The notes beneath the pieces were generated by a model. That model saw nothing but the letters and a program-made list of their open reading frames with translations. It was not told the DNA's origin and made no database searches. Both the position numbers and the translations under genes were made by a program. From Oopsacas minuta (Eukaryota > Porifera > Hexactinellida > Lyssacinosida > Leucopsacidae), in NCBI GenBank assembly GCA_024704765.1, contig JAKMXF010000352.1, forward strand, positions 62,001 through 126,000: DNA of 64,000 bases, in the 5' to 3' direction. Of the stretch, positions 1 to 12,150 are shown in pieces. Positions within the stretch are counted from its first letter, which is position 1; each line of letters starts with the position of its first letter.

Positions 1-449
1 GGCTACTTTGAGAAACCTTGATTTTTGTGTTTCATCCTGTTGAAGTTACTCATCTAGAAATAACTATTGTTCAAAAGTAAAACTATCAAATATCATTATG
101 TGCTGTATTTCTAGGTTTTGAAGTATGCTGAATAAGGTAGGATTAATTAGATATCAAAATATCACTGTCAAATATTTCGTAATTTCCACCTGTTGTGCCA
201 TTGTGGAAGTCGAAGTGGTGATTTTGAGAAATCTCTTCTCTAAGTGCGTATGGGTTATCGCTACATCGAATAACTGGAGGTGCTTTTGGATTTGGCTTGT
301 GCTATTAGTTTGCACTTTGGATTGTAAAGTTCCCATGGTGGTAACCTTGTAATGATTGGAGCAGTGCGAAACATTTTAAGCTGCTGATCCACAAGAACTT
401 ACAGGCGATGTACGTAGTTAGATTATTTGGGCTACACTTTGTAAACACA
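1..449. other. left flank without recognised gene
   Basis: This stretch is AT-rich and holds only short overlapping ORFs on both strands, none with a recognisable motif. It ends at the left inverted repeat of the first mariner. Confidence 0.5.
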
Positions 450-1753
450 CCGAGTGTTCAGTAAGTTCGAGTAAAAGTATGCTTACAGTACAGATAGATA
501 TAAAAATACTATTTCAAATGTTCATAATACTCCCCATTAGCATCAATACACCTTTGACACCGTTCTAACCACATGTCAAATAGTCTTGAGTAGCGACTTT
601 CTGGTATGAGGTCAATTGCATCAAAAAATGCGGCGCTCAGCTCTGTTTCCGAATCAAAACGTCTACCTTTTAGATGATGTTTTATAATAGGAAACAGCCA
701 GAAGTCACAGGGGGCTAGATCTGGGCTATAGGGTGCATGATAGATCAATTCTAGCCCCGATTGTTTGATATAGTCCTTAGTTTTTCGTGCAATGTGAACT
801 GGAGCATTGTCATGGTGAAATTTCATTCCGCGGAGACCAGTCTTTGGACACAACCTCTCGACAGCTTGGAACACTTGCGGAAGACAATTTTCAGTGTACC
901 AAGTTACAGTAACAGTGTGCTCCTCAGGAAGCATCACATATTCTATTATCCCTCTTGTAGAGAAGAAAACAGCAAACATTCGCTTGCTGACCACCCTAGT
1001 TTGCTTAGGAATTGTGTCCGGTTGCTCGTCTTCAAAGATCCATTTTGAGTTCTGCTGCTTTGATTGAATGTCGTAATAATAGATCCATTTCTCGTCACAA
1101 GTTATGACTTCTGACCAGCGTCGCGAATCTCTTTTGGAATACTTTAGCAGCATAAAACGACAAAATTCTATTCGACGATTTTTTTGCTCAAAATTTATTA
1201 AATGGGGGACCAACTTAGACCAAACCCTCTTTAGCCCAAGGTGTTGGTGTAAGATGGTTTCTATTGTTCCCGATGAGACCGAAACTTCGAAAGCTAACTG
1301 TGTGACAGTGATTTGCCTATCCTCAGTTACTAGCTTCGATACTTTGTCGATATTCTCCTCGGTGACCGCCGTAATTGGACGTCCTGAACGTGACTCGGCG
1401 TCAAGGGATGTGTGGCCTAAACGGAATTGACGATACCACTTGTAAATGTTGGATTGGGTTGGACTTTGACCCCCAAAGATAGAAAACATCTCACAACTGC
1501 AATCTGCAACGTTTAATCCACGTTTGAAATTGTAGAAAATGATGTCACGGAAATCTCTCTTTTTCAAATTTTCCATAATATTAAAATATTGAAAGTGAAG
1601 ACTATAAAATTGGCTACAAAAAATCGAGTATAGTACTTATAATCCTAAAATTTGGTTAGAAAGTATAGATTCACTAGGTATGTATGTGGTTACGTTAAGT
1701 TAGCTCTACTGTAAGTGCTTTGTATAGTTTACTCGAACTTATTGAACACTCGG
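450..1753 (-). mobile_element. mariner transposon with intact transposase
   Basis: The element is bounded by inverted repeats of about 26 bp: the left end reads ccgagtgttcagtaagttcg and the complement of the right end differs in this stretch only by a instead of g at the twelfth base. Between them is one uninterrupted mariner transposase on the minus strand, with about 60 bp on the left and 175 bp on the right as untranslated ends. The flanking dinucleotides (CA on the left, TC on the right) are not the TA duplication expected of mariner, so the true ends may lie a few bases away or the flanks may have changed since insertion. Size (1.3 kb) is typical for the family. Confidence 0.9.
509..1576 (-). 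CDS. mariner transposase, uninterrupted
   Basis: This 355-residue protein catalyses cut-and-paste transposition of the mariner that carries it, acting in the nucleus on the element's inverted repeats. The N-terminal third (about 1-115) has the paired helix-turn-helix layout of SETMAR-type transposases, with the linker motif SRSGRP at 62-67. The catalytic triad is visible as TCDEKW (D161), HHDNAPVH (D256) and YSPDLAPCDFWLF (D291). The 34-residue gap between the last two gives the mariner DD34D signature. Length is normal for the family (about 340-355). The start is the first ATG of the frame and gives the usual N-terminus. There is no stop or frameshift, so this is a recent copy that may still be competent; activity cannot be judged from sequence alone. 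Confidence 0.95.
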   Translation of the reverse strand: MENLKKRDFRDIIFYNFKRGLNVADCSCEMFSIFGGQSPTQSNIYKWYRQFRLGHTSLDAESRSGRPITAVTEENIDKVSKLVTEDRQITVTQLAFEVSVSSGTIETILHQHLGLKRVWSKLVPHLINFEQKNRRIEFCRFMLLKYSKRDSRRWSEVITCDEKWIYYYDIQSKQQNSKWIFEDEQPDTIPKQTRVVSKRMFAVFFSTRGIIEYVMLPEEHTVTVTWYTENCLPQVFQAVERLCPKTGLRGMKFHHDNAPVHIARKTKDYIKQSGLELIYHAPYSPDLAPCDFWLFPIIKHHLKGRRFDSETELSAAFFDAIDLIPESRYSRLFDMWLERCQRCIDANGEYYEHLK

Positions 1754-3100
1754 TCGATCTGTCTTGAGCTATACATATCCTGGTCAAGTAGCATTGGTTT
1801 TGTATATACATCAAGTCTGTATATCAAGAAGTGATCTGCGAATGCGAAAGGTTGCTGTTATGATTGTTGATGAGGATCGCAACAATAAAGAGGAGCACAC
1901 AAACACCTCAATTTGTTGATTTGACATTTGAAAGATAATAAGAATACAGACATCCTCCTAGTATGCCTGGTATATTGTTTTTTTTATTAGATAATTTGTT
2001 CACTAAAATAATGATGCTATTTTAGGGGCTGATAGGATGAGTAAAGAGAGCATAAATACTGTAGCAACAAGTAACACGTATGTTATTTATTATTTATGCA
2101 AGGAATGATAGATGTGGTTTAAAGGTGTAATAACAGTGGTGACATACGTAGCTTACGTAATTGAGTTACTTCAGAGAAATAGAAGGATGCAATAAAACTC
2201 ACCAATGAGTCGCACTAATTGATTCCTCAAAAACCCTCCAGAGGACACAAAATGATTGAACTTACTCTTAAACATCAACAAGAATTCTATTTAGAAGGAA
2301 CTATGGAGCTGTTCAAGTGGGAGGTGTTAAATATAGTTTTACAGTCCCAATCTTTTTGTTACAAAATGGTATAAAGAGCGACACAGGGGAAGTGTGTGTA
2401 ATTTTCGGGACAATGTGTTACGTAGCGTTTGAAAGGCCCTCATGAAGTATAAATTATAAACTGTGGCAAACATAATTTGAAGGAATCCAAGTATAGACCG
2501 TCTCCTTGTTATCGAACTTACTTGAATATTCTGCCAAAAAGTATCCATGATAAAACCATGTAACTATAAAGCATACATCCTTGTATATCACATCTCAGCT
2601 TATGCATTTCTAGGAAACAGGAGAGGGGACAGAATTCTTATACGTTTATAGTTGGGCATTGCATATCTACCAATCATCTGCCATCAAGCCATTGGACTTA
2701 TAACTCATTGGAAATATTACTATATCCAAGGAAAATATTGGAGTTTTGGGGTCGAGTGAGTTCGTGTGATTGGTAGGGATAAGAAATTTAATCCTATTAA
2801 TCTCTATGGAGAGAACAAAATTATTGGTAGTGCCATCGCATATAGTTTCACCAACCCTACTGTTATCTACGCCTATGAGGCGTACTATGGTTGCTGATGG
2901 TAGTCCCGGGGTCTCAGCTACCCCTAGTAACCCTCTAGCAACGCTTGCCATAGGCGGACGCATAGAGGGGGTCGGACCCCCTTTTTTTCAATTTTTGCTC
3001 TAAAGACTATTATATTGTTTTAGAGTTGATAAATAGCGAATCTATCTTTCATCCTTTTGGTTACACGAATATAATTAATAATACATAGTTTCTCATTTTA
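1754..3100. other. intergenic, with a GC-richer repeat-like patch
   Basis: No gene is recognised. At about 2860-2985 a GC-richer patch carries phrases such as agctacccctagtaaccct and gagggggtcggaccccc that resemble the patches at 58075-58210 and 48240-48315. It looks like the end of a dispersed repeat. The longer ORFs across it (2667-2963 minus and 2770-3003 plus) overlap on opposite strands and have no known motif. Confidence 0.35.
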
Positions 3101-3299
3101 TATTCACCTAAATATTGATTAGTCACCCACAGTCATTTGGACATACTTATGTATTTATGTATTATAACCCCCAACTAATTTGTTATTTGTATCAATCATT
3201 AGCACGTTGCTATATAAAGAGAACTGTTCCTCCTTTGCCCAGAACACTTATGGAGTTCGACATAACAAAGCGGATAAGGATTAGCAACATAAATGACTC

Positions 3300-5720
3300 A
3301 GAAGAGTATGATACAATCGAACCTTCTTCATTTCATTTCGATCATTTACAAGTTCCTGATACTCTTAATACTCAGTAGAATGTCCCAGTAATTCATCAGC
3401 TACAATAACTGAATTCCAAGTCTTATTACGAGATGAAACAAATTTAGCCCCTCAAGATCCAGGGAATATTAGTAAAACTCCATAGGACATCCGTCAAGTT
3501 GGTAATTTAGCTATTTTATTGTCAAAGGCTTTGGCTAGTGCTTGAGCTAGGCCCACTATCGGAAGATTCGTACATATAGGAATACTGAATATACAGGGCA
3601 CTCCAATTTTAGAATCTTACCAACATTCCATTTAATGTATTATTGTAACAACAGTGGGCCGTGCTCTATGATCCGGGAAATCACTTCATATTCTAGGTGC
3701 AACGAAAAACACTACTACACCAGAAGGAGGATATTCTGTCCCATCGAGCATCAGATTCCGGTATGGCTGCAATTCATGAATAGTTGTATGAATTTCTATG
3801 AAAAGTTGGTTTCAAAATCATAATCTTCGGTAGAAATAAGCCTAAATCATGCGAATATTTTGACCGATTCCAATGGTACATGTACAATTTGGCTTCATTC
3901 ACAGGACAAATGAAGTTGTAAAAATTGATTATTTGCATGTGAAATAATCTCCAACGTAAATTATATTGATATTGAGATTGAATAGAGGATGATAGTTTTC
4001 TAGGCGAAGAGTGAAATGTACAACTATTTGATACACCAAGAATCTTTCACAGGTGAAATCAAACAAGTGGAGCCGCATTCTAGTGATTTTCGACTCCTCT
4101 GTTTTGCCAAAAAGCATTTCCTCATAGATAGTACCCTCATTCATAAATCAGACAAATAGCAATAGAAGAACTTAATTATTAGGGCGTAGATTCATACACC
4201 CGAAGAGAAAATTGTGTCTTTTAAGCATTCTTATGAGCTGTTCCTCCAAATAGGAAGCTCAATTAGAATCTAAATCCCTGGATCTATCTCACACTCTGAT
4301 ATCGACAAAGCAATGAGATAACTCAAATGTTATCTTAGCCGTATGATATGATCCTACTTTTGATCCTATATTTAAGGTGTATTGTAATTATAAGGTTATC
4401 AATAATTATAAGTTGAATAGATTGATAAGACAATTATAGCTTGGTTCAGCTAATTCAACATTATGTCTTGTTCAATCGTCTAGCATTATTATACTAAAGT
4501 CTATTCACATTATTGATTTAGATAACGTAAATTGGAGAGAGAGATCTTCTGACCACTGCAAAGCAAGGTAGTGCTCTTAAGAAATATTTTTATGATTTGA
4601 GTCTTCCCTCAGTACTCGCTAGAATGACTACCTGTGATGGCTTTTCTTGTGTTACGCTAAATTTTATGACTTATTGTAATCAATCTAAAAGCACCAGTGC
4701 GTTGTATGACATAAGTGGAACCAATGAAGATGAAATTAGTACTGAAGGCGAAGAAAGTATCCTAAGCCTAACAGATCTAGAAAACTCAATCGAGTATATT
4801 TATGATTTAATTGATTTAGAACGCAGAGTTAGTAAATAAGTCAAGTTGCTAAGCGCTCACCTCTCAAAAAGTAACAGTATAAAATATGTCATAGAGAATT
4901 ATCCTAATGATTAAATTTGATCATCGATGCAAATCCGAAGGAGTTCGCTCATAGTAATGTTAGAGAGAATAATACATATTAAGTTTCATAATGCTCGGTT
5001 ATACCTTGGGGTCCAGATATACCTTAGTGATATAGAATTCTGCTAAATTGAATCTATTACTGGGCTCTAAGTCCGATGAAGATAGTAATTAAGGCCAATG
5101 TAGGCGACATTCTAATCTACAAATAGCCGAAGCAACGATAACATTTTGTTGAATGAACTCAAGAAATCTCCTTCAAATTATAATAATCTCATCTTAGAAG
5201 CAATCGATCAGCTTAGTATTAAATAATGCTAGATAGATGTATCTGTGATTACTCAATATAGACATAATCCTGAAGCAACTAAAGAAAAAGGTAGAGGTCA
5301 AAAATATTGCTGCGAAATATTATCGAGGATGGAAGAAAATGAGAAAGAATTCTCTCTGATGAAATAGAACTCACAAATGCGACAGAAAACAGTGTGAATT
5401 TTTCAATCAAAAGATTTATCAATTGTGAGTAAACTTCAAATAGCCGCATAAATGTCTTTAGGAAAGCTCAAAATATAACAAATAATTTGGCATATGAACT
5501 ATCAGATGGAGAACAGGGAGGGAAAAGAGGCATCTTGTTAGAGAACATATACCACTTGATGTACATTGTCCTACCAACATCAGTAGATGCTTAATGAGTG
5601 TTTTCATCAGCTGCTTACCTTTGTAAACAGTTAAGGACCAAACTTAATGATGAGATTATAGATACTCTATGTTTTATTCGAAACAAAGAGGAAAATATAA
5701 CGATCAGTATATAAATATCA
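3300..5720 (+). pseudogene. decayed hAT-like transposase
   Basis: The plus strand carries short coding-like islands broken by many stops and frameshifts. At about 5590-5690 the reading AYLCKQLRTKLNDEIIDTLC matches the C-terminal dimerisation segment of hAT transposases, which typically reads along the lines of FS(A/S)AG..C...RS+L....ID.L+FLR. At about 4615-4670 the phrase ARMTTCDGFS resembles the start of the hAT transposase core in ZBED4-like proteins. The sequence between is acidic and otherwise unrecognised. No intact catalytic residues or inverted repeats were identified and the limits are approximate. The hAT assignment rests mainly on the C-terminal motif. Confidence 0.5.
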
Positions 5721-8130
5721 CTAAAAAATTAGCAACAGTAAATAATAGTATCTTACTTCATCTTGTCTGTTAATCATTTGCTACTAATCATAATTATGCT
5801 ACTCAACGGTCACATGACAAATCTATTCCCTGAACACATTTATAGGACCATACAAATTCTTCAATCAATGCCTGGATTGAATGCGATAAATCCTGAAATC
5901 CGAGGATTAGGACCCCTACCTCCAAATCTAGATACCAATTCACAAATTCTTCTTTTGACTATATAATTGTTTATAGGTATTTTCTGAATAACGTTTCTTG
6001 GAGTTTGGTGCATTACTATAGTATAATTAACCTCCCTCAGAACAGGAACAAATAGTGTCTCACCTATATGTGGATATAGGGTTTGAGCAATGAAGTGGAC
6101 ATCTTGTAAGAAGCAAACTATCCATCCTCCGAATTTGATTACTTTTAACAATTGTATTTTAAGCGTGTTTCTACCTTTTGAAATATCTCACGGAGACTTT
6201 TAAGAAAGTTAATGAGGAATCGCTTTTGTCATGATGCTTCCTTTGAACGTGATCTTGCATCTTGGATAATTATATAGCTTCATTAGAGAATTACTGAGAA
6301 CACAAGAGACGAAGTGTGCAACTGTTCATGTTGTGGACCAGTGACAAAATCGTAGAATAAATAATCGACAGAATATTAAAGACATTGTAACCACTTTGGA
6401 CTTTCAAAATTCACATGAATAACCATTAGCTCATTGCACTGGCAATTAAGTCTATTATCAATGATGAAAATGGACTTCATTACAATTTCAACAAGCCTAA
6501 TTTGAGGAATTCGAGTTTCAAATTATTATTGGTCGGAACAAGCGCGCCTCTACAGAATATTTTTTGGATTTTTCACTCTCCAATTATTGAAGTGAAGATA
6601 TTCATCCGAGTTGCAACTACAAACCCAAATATTTACCCCCTCGTGTTTTCTGATAGTGGGAATAGATATGCAACTCTGTATACAATTTGTAGTCTGATAT
6701 AATATGAGACGCTGTCCAAATGAAAATTTATTAGGGCAGTTTCTTATAATTCTTTCATGATTTGTAACGTATCAGCAGATATTAGTCAATCAAATGACAG
6801 AGGCCAAAGTAGATATGAGAACGGAACAGATTACAACAAGATATTTAGATGTTAATTATCTGAATTCGAATTATGCAATATCACAATGTCTGATAGATTG
6901 TAATTCTCAAACAGCAAGGGTAGGTCAAAAGTGGCCTTCATGTACTGTAACAATAAACATAAACGTTAGGCCCCTCAGGGCTCTCATTCAAATAGAAGAA
7001 GTGCAATTGGAGCACACTCTAAACTTTTCCCCGAAAGTTATGATTCATTTTTTGGGGAGCGGAAGACCTCCTAAAGTGATATTCCGCACCTATTTAACAG
7101 AACATTTCCTTCATTACTCTAATGAAGCAGAAATATAATGGACCAATTCTTCCTTATCCTTAATTCTTATGAATAATATAGGGTTAATCTTAATAGTCAC
7201 AATTGTTATGATGAAATATTTGATATGGGAGTAACATGTATGTAGTACTAATCTTTGAGTACAATTAATAGTTAATGGAATATGAATTTGATAAATAACA
7301 ACAACTAGGTATATAATACTCTCAGCAAATATAGCGTTGGAATGAAATACAAATTTGCAGAAATATCGGTTAGAAAATATAATCATTTGTAAAACAAATT
7401 GATGAAATCCAACAAAACGCTGTGCAATAGTCTGTGTGCCTCGAATCTAGCCTATGTATGAAAATAAGTAAATATCTTAGTGCTTTTGGTACCGCGATCA
7501 GATATACTCTGTAGTCGGCACTACGTGACTCGAATTCCGAAATAATTCTCAATATGAAATCACATAATAGGATTGGTCAGTTCACAAACTTCCTGAAGAA
7601 AATATGTCAGTATTGAACCTCTGTGGATAGTCATTCAATGCATGTATTGTCGAAATTCACACTATGAGATGTAAGGATATTTCCATACAAATTACGAATT
7701 AATGGTCATATGACAAAGTTCGCACATTCAAGGGAAAATTTAGTTGGCCATTCAGTAATATTGTTAGATGCTAAAGTAAATTTGGTGGACATTTCATTAG
7801 AAGAATTATTAGACATTTCATCAATGTTGATAGTGTGATAATAATTGGTACTGGATAAATCTACCTAAATAATACAATAATGAAAAATACAAAATAACAC
7901 CGTGATTAGGTAGTACGAACTGTAGCTGAGAATGAAAAAGACAAATACCAAACTTATCAGGACGTATAGTATAGTTATAGTAGAGAGCTCTGAGTTTGTG
8001 AAGAATTAAATAATGGATGGTTAGAAGAAATATTAAGTAATATATAAATAGATGAATAAAATGTATAATTCTACTCCTAAATAAACAAAGACTTAAGAAA
8101 TGGAAATATAACAAGGTTGCAGCCGAGTAG
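5721..8130. other. unrecognised AT-rich stretch
   Basis: The longest ORF here is 6794-7138 on the plus strand (114 codons). It has no membrane segment and no motif I know. It follows an ORF at 6502-6702 on the same strand, so both may be remnants of one decayed repeat. The minus-strand ORF 7821-8174 is rich in Leu, Ile, Phe and Tyr, as expected from translated AT-rich DNA, and is not credible as a gene. No RNA gene was seen. Confidence 0.35.
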
Positions 8131-8345
8131 TTTGACATTCGGTTCAAACAAATACTATTTGGCAAATAGTTCAATATTCTGAGACCAACCGAATATCAGT
8201 ATTCGCTATTCGGTTGCCCCAAACCGAATACTATCAGTAGCATTTGGTTGATTACACCGAACTTTATCAGTATTCAGTTGGGCAACCCGAATAATATCAG
8301 TATTCGGTTAGACCACTATCCATGAATACTGATATTCGATTCGAG
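8130..8345. repeat. short array of palindromic units
   Basis: At least four degenerate units of roughly 30 bp follow one another, built around aaccgaataNtatcagtatt followed by cggttg. Each unit is itself partly palindromic (cgaata...tattcg). The last visible unit (8322-8343) reads in the opposite sense, gaatactgatattcgattcg. No coding sequence is present. The array lies about 220 bp left of the Tc1 element and its origin is unknown; a satellite-like array or the end of a non-autonomous transposon are both possible. Confidence 0.65.
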
Positions 8346-8564
8346 CGGTTTCACCCTTGAAAATAACTAAATAATAAACCTTAGGACTAGTTGTCACGGG
8401 AAGAAAGAGGCAACTGAGATAGTATCGATATCAACATCAGCACAATAGCAATGCACCGAATAAAAGCAGACGTCACAACAAACAAAATCCAATTGAAATT
8501 TCCCGACTATTTCCACATTACTAAAAGTCGTGGATCTCTAGGGTGACATATGCTGCATAAGATA

Positions 8565-9936
8565 CAGTGTGTTCGGAAATTATTGGGACTGATTATAAAT
8601 GTATTCTACTATGAATTCATGACTCGTAGAGATTTCTCGTTTTAACACTAAGTTAAAATACATATAGTTGAAGAAAAACTAGCATTATTATCACATTCTA
8701 TCAATAATTAATTTTTTTCCCAGCATTGTCTAAACACAGTCTAATTCTTTTGGGCATTGAAGTGCAAAAGGGACGGAGAAAGTCTGGATCAAATGTTGCC
8801 CATATGTCCTGAATTGCCTGTTTTAGTTGGCTTACAGTTTTAGGATGAAGTACAATCAACCTCCTTTTCAAAACTGCCCACAGATTCTCAATGGGCGCTA
8901 GGTCTGGACTATTTGGCGGCCAATCAATTCTAAGGGGGACGAACTCCGTCTTCCACCCCTTAGCTGCGCTGCCAGTGTGCACAGGACTGTTATCCTCCTG
9001 TAAAACCCAGCTATCTCCGTATTTTGCGTTAGCCTCCTCAATAAGACACTCGCGAAGAGTGGAAATATACACCACCTGATTGAAATTTTCTGTGAAAATC
9101 CTCAGATGTGTAGTCCTCATTATCGAAATTCCACCCCAAAGATGAACTTTAGATGGATGCCTGAAGGTTGGCAGATGAACCGTTTGTCCCTTTTTAATCC
9201 ACATGTTGACTCTTCCAGAGTCAAGCCAAACTGAACATTCATCCGTAAAGAAGGTCTTACTCCAATCAAAACACTTCATTTCTTTACACCAGGCGATTCT
9301 TTTGGAAATATGGAGGTCGGTGAGTGCTGGAACTCGGACAGCCCGCTTGCTGACAAAGTTTTGCCTCTTTACCTGAGCATGAAGAGTACTTATGGATACA
9401 GGAGAGCTCAATCTCGGTAGTATAGAGCGTAGAGAGGTCCTCGGATTGCTTTGATACAAAGCAGCTATCCTTCTTTTGTCATTTGCCTTGATTTTTGAAG
9501 GCCGACCAGCACCCCTTTTGTGCTGAAGGCTTTTTTTATCTTTTATCTGATTCAAGACACGATATACAGTCTGCTTAGGTATACTTGTTCGCTGGCAGAT
9601 ATCCACTCCTTTGGTAATTCCTGCATTGTATAGTGTCTCTATTTGATTTCTGCGCTGTTGTTGGGTAGAGTGCTTGTACATTGTACAAAATATGCGGTCT
9701 TAGATGACGGAAATGGGGTCTCGAAATATATATAGGTATATTTGCTTGGGAATCACAATATTTCAGCCAAACAAACGAAATATTATGTGAAATAGCGAAT
9801 CTATTGGTTTTCTAACAATTATAGGAAGTGTATATATACAGTAAGGTAAATGGTTGTATAATATGTGCATAACCTGATATCCTTCATGGTGATTCAAGTT
9901 AATCATGAAAAGTCCCAATAATTTCCGAACATACTG
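8565..9936 (-). mobile_element. Tc1-type transposon with TA duplication
   Basis: The left end reads cagtgtgttcggaaattatt and the complement of the right end reads cagtatgttcggaaattatt. The inverted repeat continues for about 26 bp with one mismatch. TA dinucleotides stand immediately outside both ends (8563-8564 and 9937-9938), the target duplication expected for Tc1/mariner elements. The 1372-bp element holds one uninterrupted transposase gene on the minus strand. The clean ends and open frame point to a recent insertion. Confidence 0.95.
8701..9681 (-). CDS. Tc1-like transposase, uninterrupted
   Basis: This 326-residue protein is the transposase of the surrounding Tc1 element. Residues 1-110 form the bipartite helix-turn-helix DNA-binding region, with an AT-hook-like GRPSK between the two halves at about 59-63. 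The DDE catalytic core shows FFTDECS (D147), LQEDNSPVH (D230) and WPPNSPDLAPIENLW (E265). The 34 residues between the last two acidic residues define the Tc1 DD34E class. Length is normal for the family. The stop is about 136 bp inside the left inverted repeat, and the start is about 255 bp inside the right one. No internal stop or frameshift is present. Confidence 0.95.
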   Translation of the reverse strand: MYKHSTQQQRRNQIETLYNAGITKGVDICQRTSIPKQTVYRVLNQIKDKKSLQHKRGAGRPSKIKANDKRRIAALYQSNPRTSLRSILPRLSSPVSISTLHAQVKRQNFVSKRAVRVPALTDLHISKRIAWCKEMKCFDWSKTFFTDECSVWLDSGRVNMWIKKGQTVHLPTFRHPSKVHLWGGISIMRTTHLRIFTENFNQVVYISTLRECLIEEANAKYGDSWVLQEDNSPVHTGSAAKGWKTEFVPLRIDWPPNSPDLAPIENLWAVLKRRLIVLHPKTVSQLKQAIQDIWATFDPDFLRPFCTSMPKRIRLCLDNAGKKINY

Positions 9937-9939
9937 TAT

Positions 9940-12150
9940 ATGGCTCATCAGAACTGCTTAATCAATCACTAGATGACTGAGAGCAAGGAACTATAGAGGG
10001 GGATAGTTTTGAGCTGATAATCTACCTGAAAGGAAAAAGTGCGGACAGGGCCCGAGGAAGGCTTCATCTACAGGGAGAGGACGTAAGGGGCAAGAGGAGA
10101 ATATATAAACGCAAAACCTCCTCCTACCGCCTGGTTGAATGAAATAACAGCGATATGGGTGATAATCCAATAGTTTGATGTGATACGTACTTGCCAATGT
10201 GACAAAGAGTCCATATAATGTCAGATGTACAAAAGTTTGTTTCTTTGCACTTTGGTTTATCTTCTTAAGACCCTTGACTACATACATTCTACACTCTTCT
10301 TTTCGTACCCGAATTATCAGGTATGCATCTAGTTTTGTCAATTGCTGGAAACATTTGGAATCTCCGAGAGCGACAATCATTGAATCTATCAAACCATTAT
10401 TTGCTAAGGAGTACCCCGAAATTCTCCAGGTTGGTTTTGATTTCATACTTTGCGAACATACGGTATAGTTTCTATTACAGTTTGACTTATGAAAGTCTAC
10501 CAGCTCTCATACTCGGGCGCTCTATCTTGCTGTTTCTGCTCTGAACAAACAGAGCACATCTTGCAAAGTCGACTCATGATCTTGTAGTCCAGTACCTTCT
10601 TGCTGTCAGTGGAGATAACAGACCAAAAGCCATGTTTGAATAGAAACCTCCTGTTTTTCCATGAGCTATCAATGCTTGGTTTACAGTTAACCCTTTCGTG
10701 AAGCTGTTAGCGGAATAAGACATGGTAGTTACTACTGCAGCATTGGTAACAACCTCAAGACGGTTTAGATAAGAAGACGACATCCCCTGAACTGGTGGAG
10801 GACTATCAAATATTGTAGACATATGTGGAAATCACACCATGATATACCACTTGAGTGTATAGCCATTACTGATCTCATCGTAACTTTATTCCTATTTTCT
10901 GGTATAAACGGTAGGTTGACGCCGTTAAGGTTACTAGGTATGTCGAGAGAGGGCGAGGAAAGGAAAGCAGCATGTTCTTTATTACAGCCATCAAATATAA
11001 ATCTAAAGGTCTGTCAGCCATGAATGCAATTCTCTTGGTAAGGATATGACTACAAATGAATTCACTGGATCTAAATGTAGAGATCACCTCCACAAGGATA
11101 CTGACATCTAGGATCCTCATACCAGTTGGATTGTGTGCAATATTCTCTAATTCTCCTTAAGGTAAACTTAATGTTAAAGGCATAAAAAGACTGAAGGTTG
11201 AATGCGAAATTCAACAATGTAGCCCCTACATGGGAGGACCTTTAAAATTTTGTCACTTCTTGATCTGTGCACCTTCGAGTAAAGTTTTTTTATTTTCTAA
11301 GGAGCCATAAAAATGGAAAGTAAATACAAATATAGAAAAGAAAGATCAAGATTGCTGAGAAATGAATCCAACTTTTCAAACTCGTTTCATTCGGGTTATA
11401 ATAGGATTTTGTTGGTCCGTCTGATTCCTCATATTGGGAAAATCCTCATATGGGGATTCGTAAATGTATATGGTGTTCGCACTTGGAAAATATTCTTACA
11501 GCCATTCCATCCCATCCAGGGTGCTATCCAGGTATATGCTGCGCGCTTACAGGCGCATAAATTTGTGCAAATGTATCTCGAGGCCAACGAATATACTATT
11601 TCTCTATGCGTAGAAACTCCTATATCATAATTTCAAATGTATGGTCTCAGCTATGAAATGAGTTAGAATTCATTTCTAGGTGTATGGTCCTGAGAACCTG
11701 GATGAAAATCTGCTGCCATGGGGATGGATTTCCACCGAAATCCTGATCAACTGATATCCTGGAATCTCTAGGCCTTAATTTCGGTGGTACATAATTTCCG
11801 GTACATCCCGCATAATTGACCCCTCCTAAATTATGTACAAAACAATATTCCACGAAATGTTACCTTATTATACGATATTTTACAGCACGAACCATGGAGG
11901 AATGTAGAACAAAGTCGCTTGTCAGCCATTCGGCTCAGGAAATCGCAGAATATTCCTCACATAGATGGTTCACCTATATGGTAGGTATTATAGGGATGCA
12001 AAGAATTCGGTCGTACAATAGAATTATACTAGAGACGATTATACTTGCAGATGTTCTGTCTACGCACATGTGTCATTAGTAAATTAATAGATCTGGGTTG
12101 TTAGTCAATGCGAACTTGAGAATAGTTTGAAATTCTGAAGTCATCAACTA
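9940..12150. other. unrecognised stretch with two medium minus-strand ORFs
   Basis: Two minus-strand ORFs stand out only by length. The one at 9991-10446 (151 codons) is basic, and the one at 10574-10822 (82 codons) is rich in Ser, Thr and Ala. Neither has a motif I can assign, and both are overlapped by plus-strand ORFs at 10199-10544. An ORF at 11313-11630 (plus, 105 codons) is also unassigned. These may be pieces of one decayed mobile element, but nothing proves it. Confidence 0.3.

Noticed and set aside
7821-8174. A 117-codon minus-strand ORF looking like a membrane protein
   Set aside because: Its Leu/Ile/Phe/Tyr/His-rich composition is what AT-rich non-coding DNA yields. No start context, motif or neighbour supports it.
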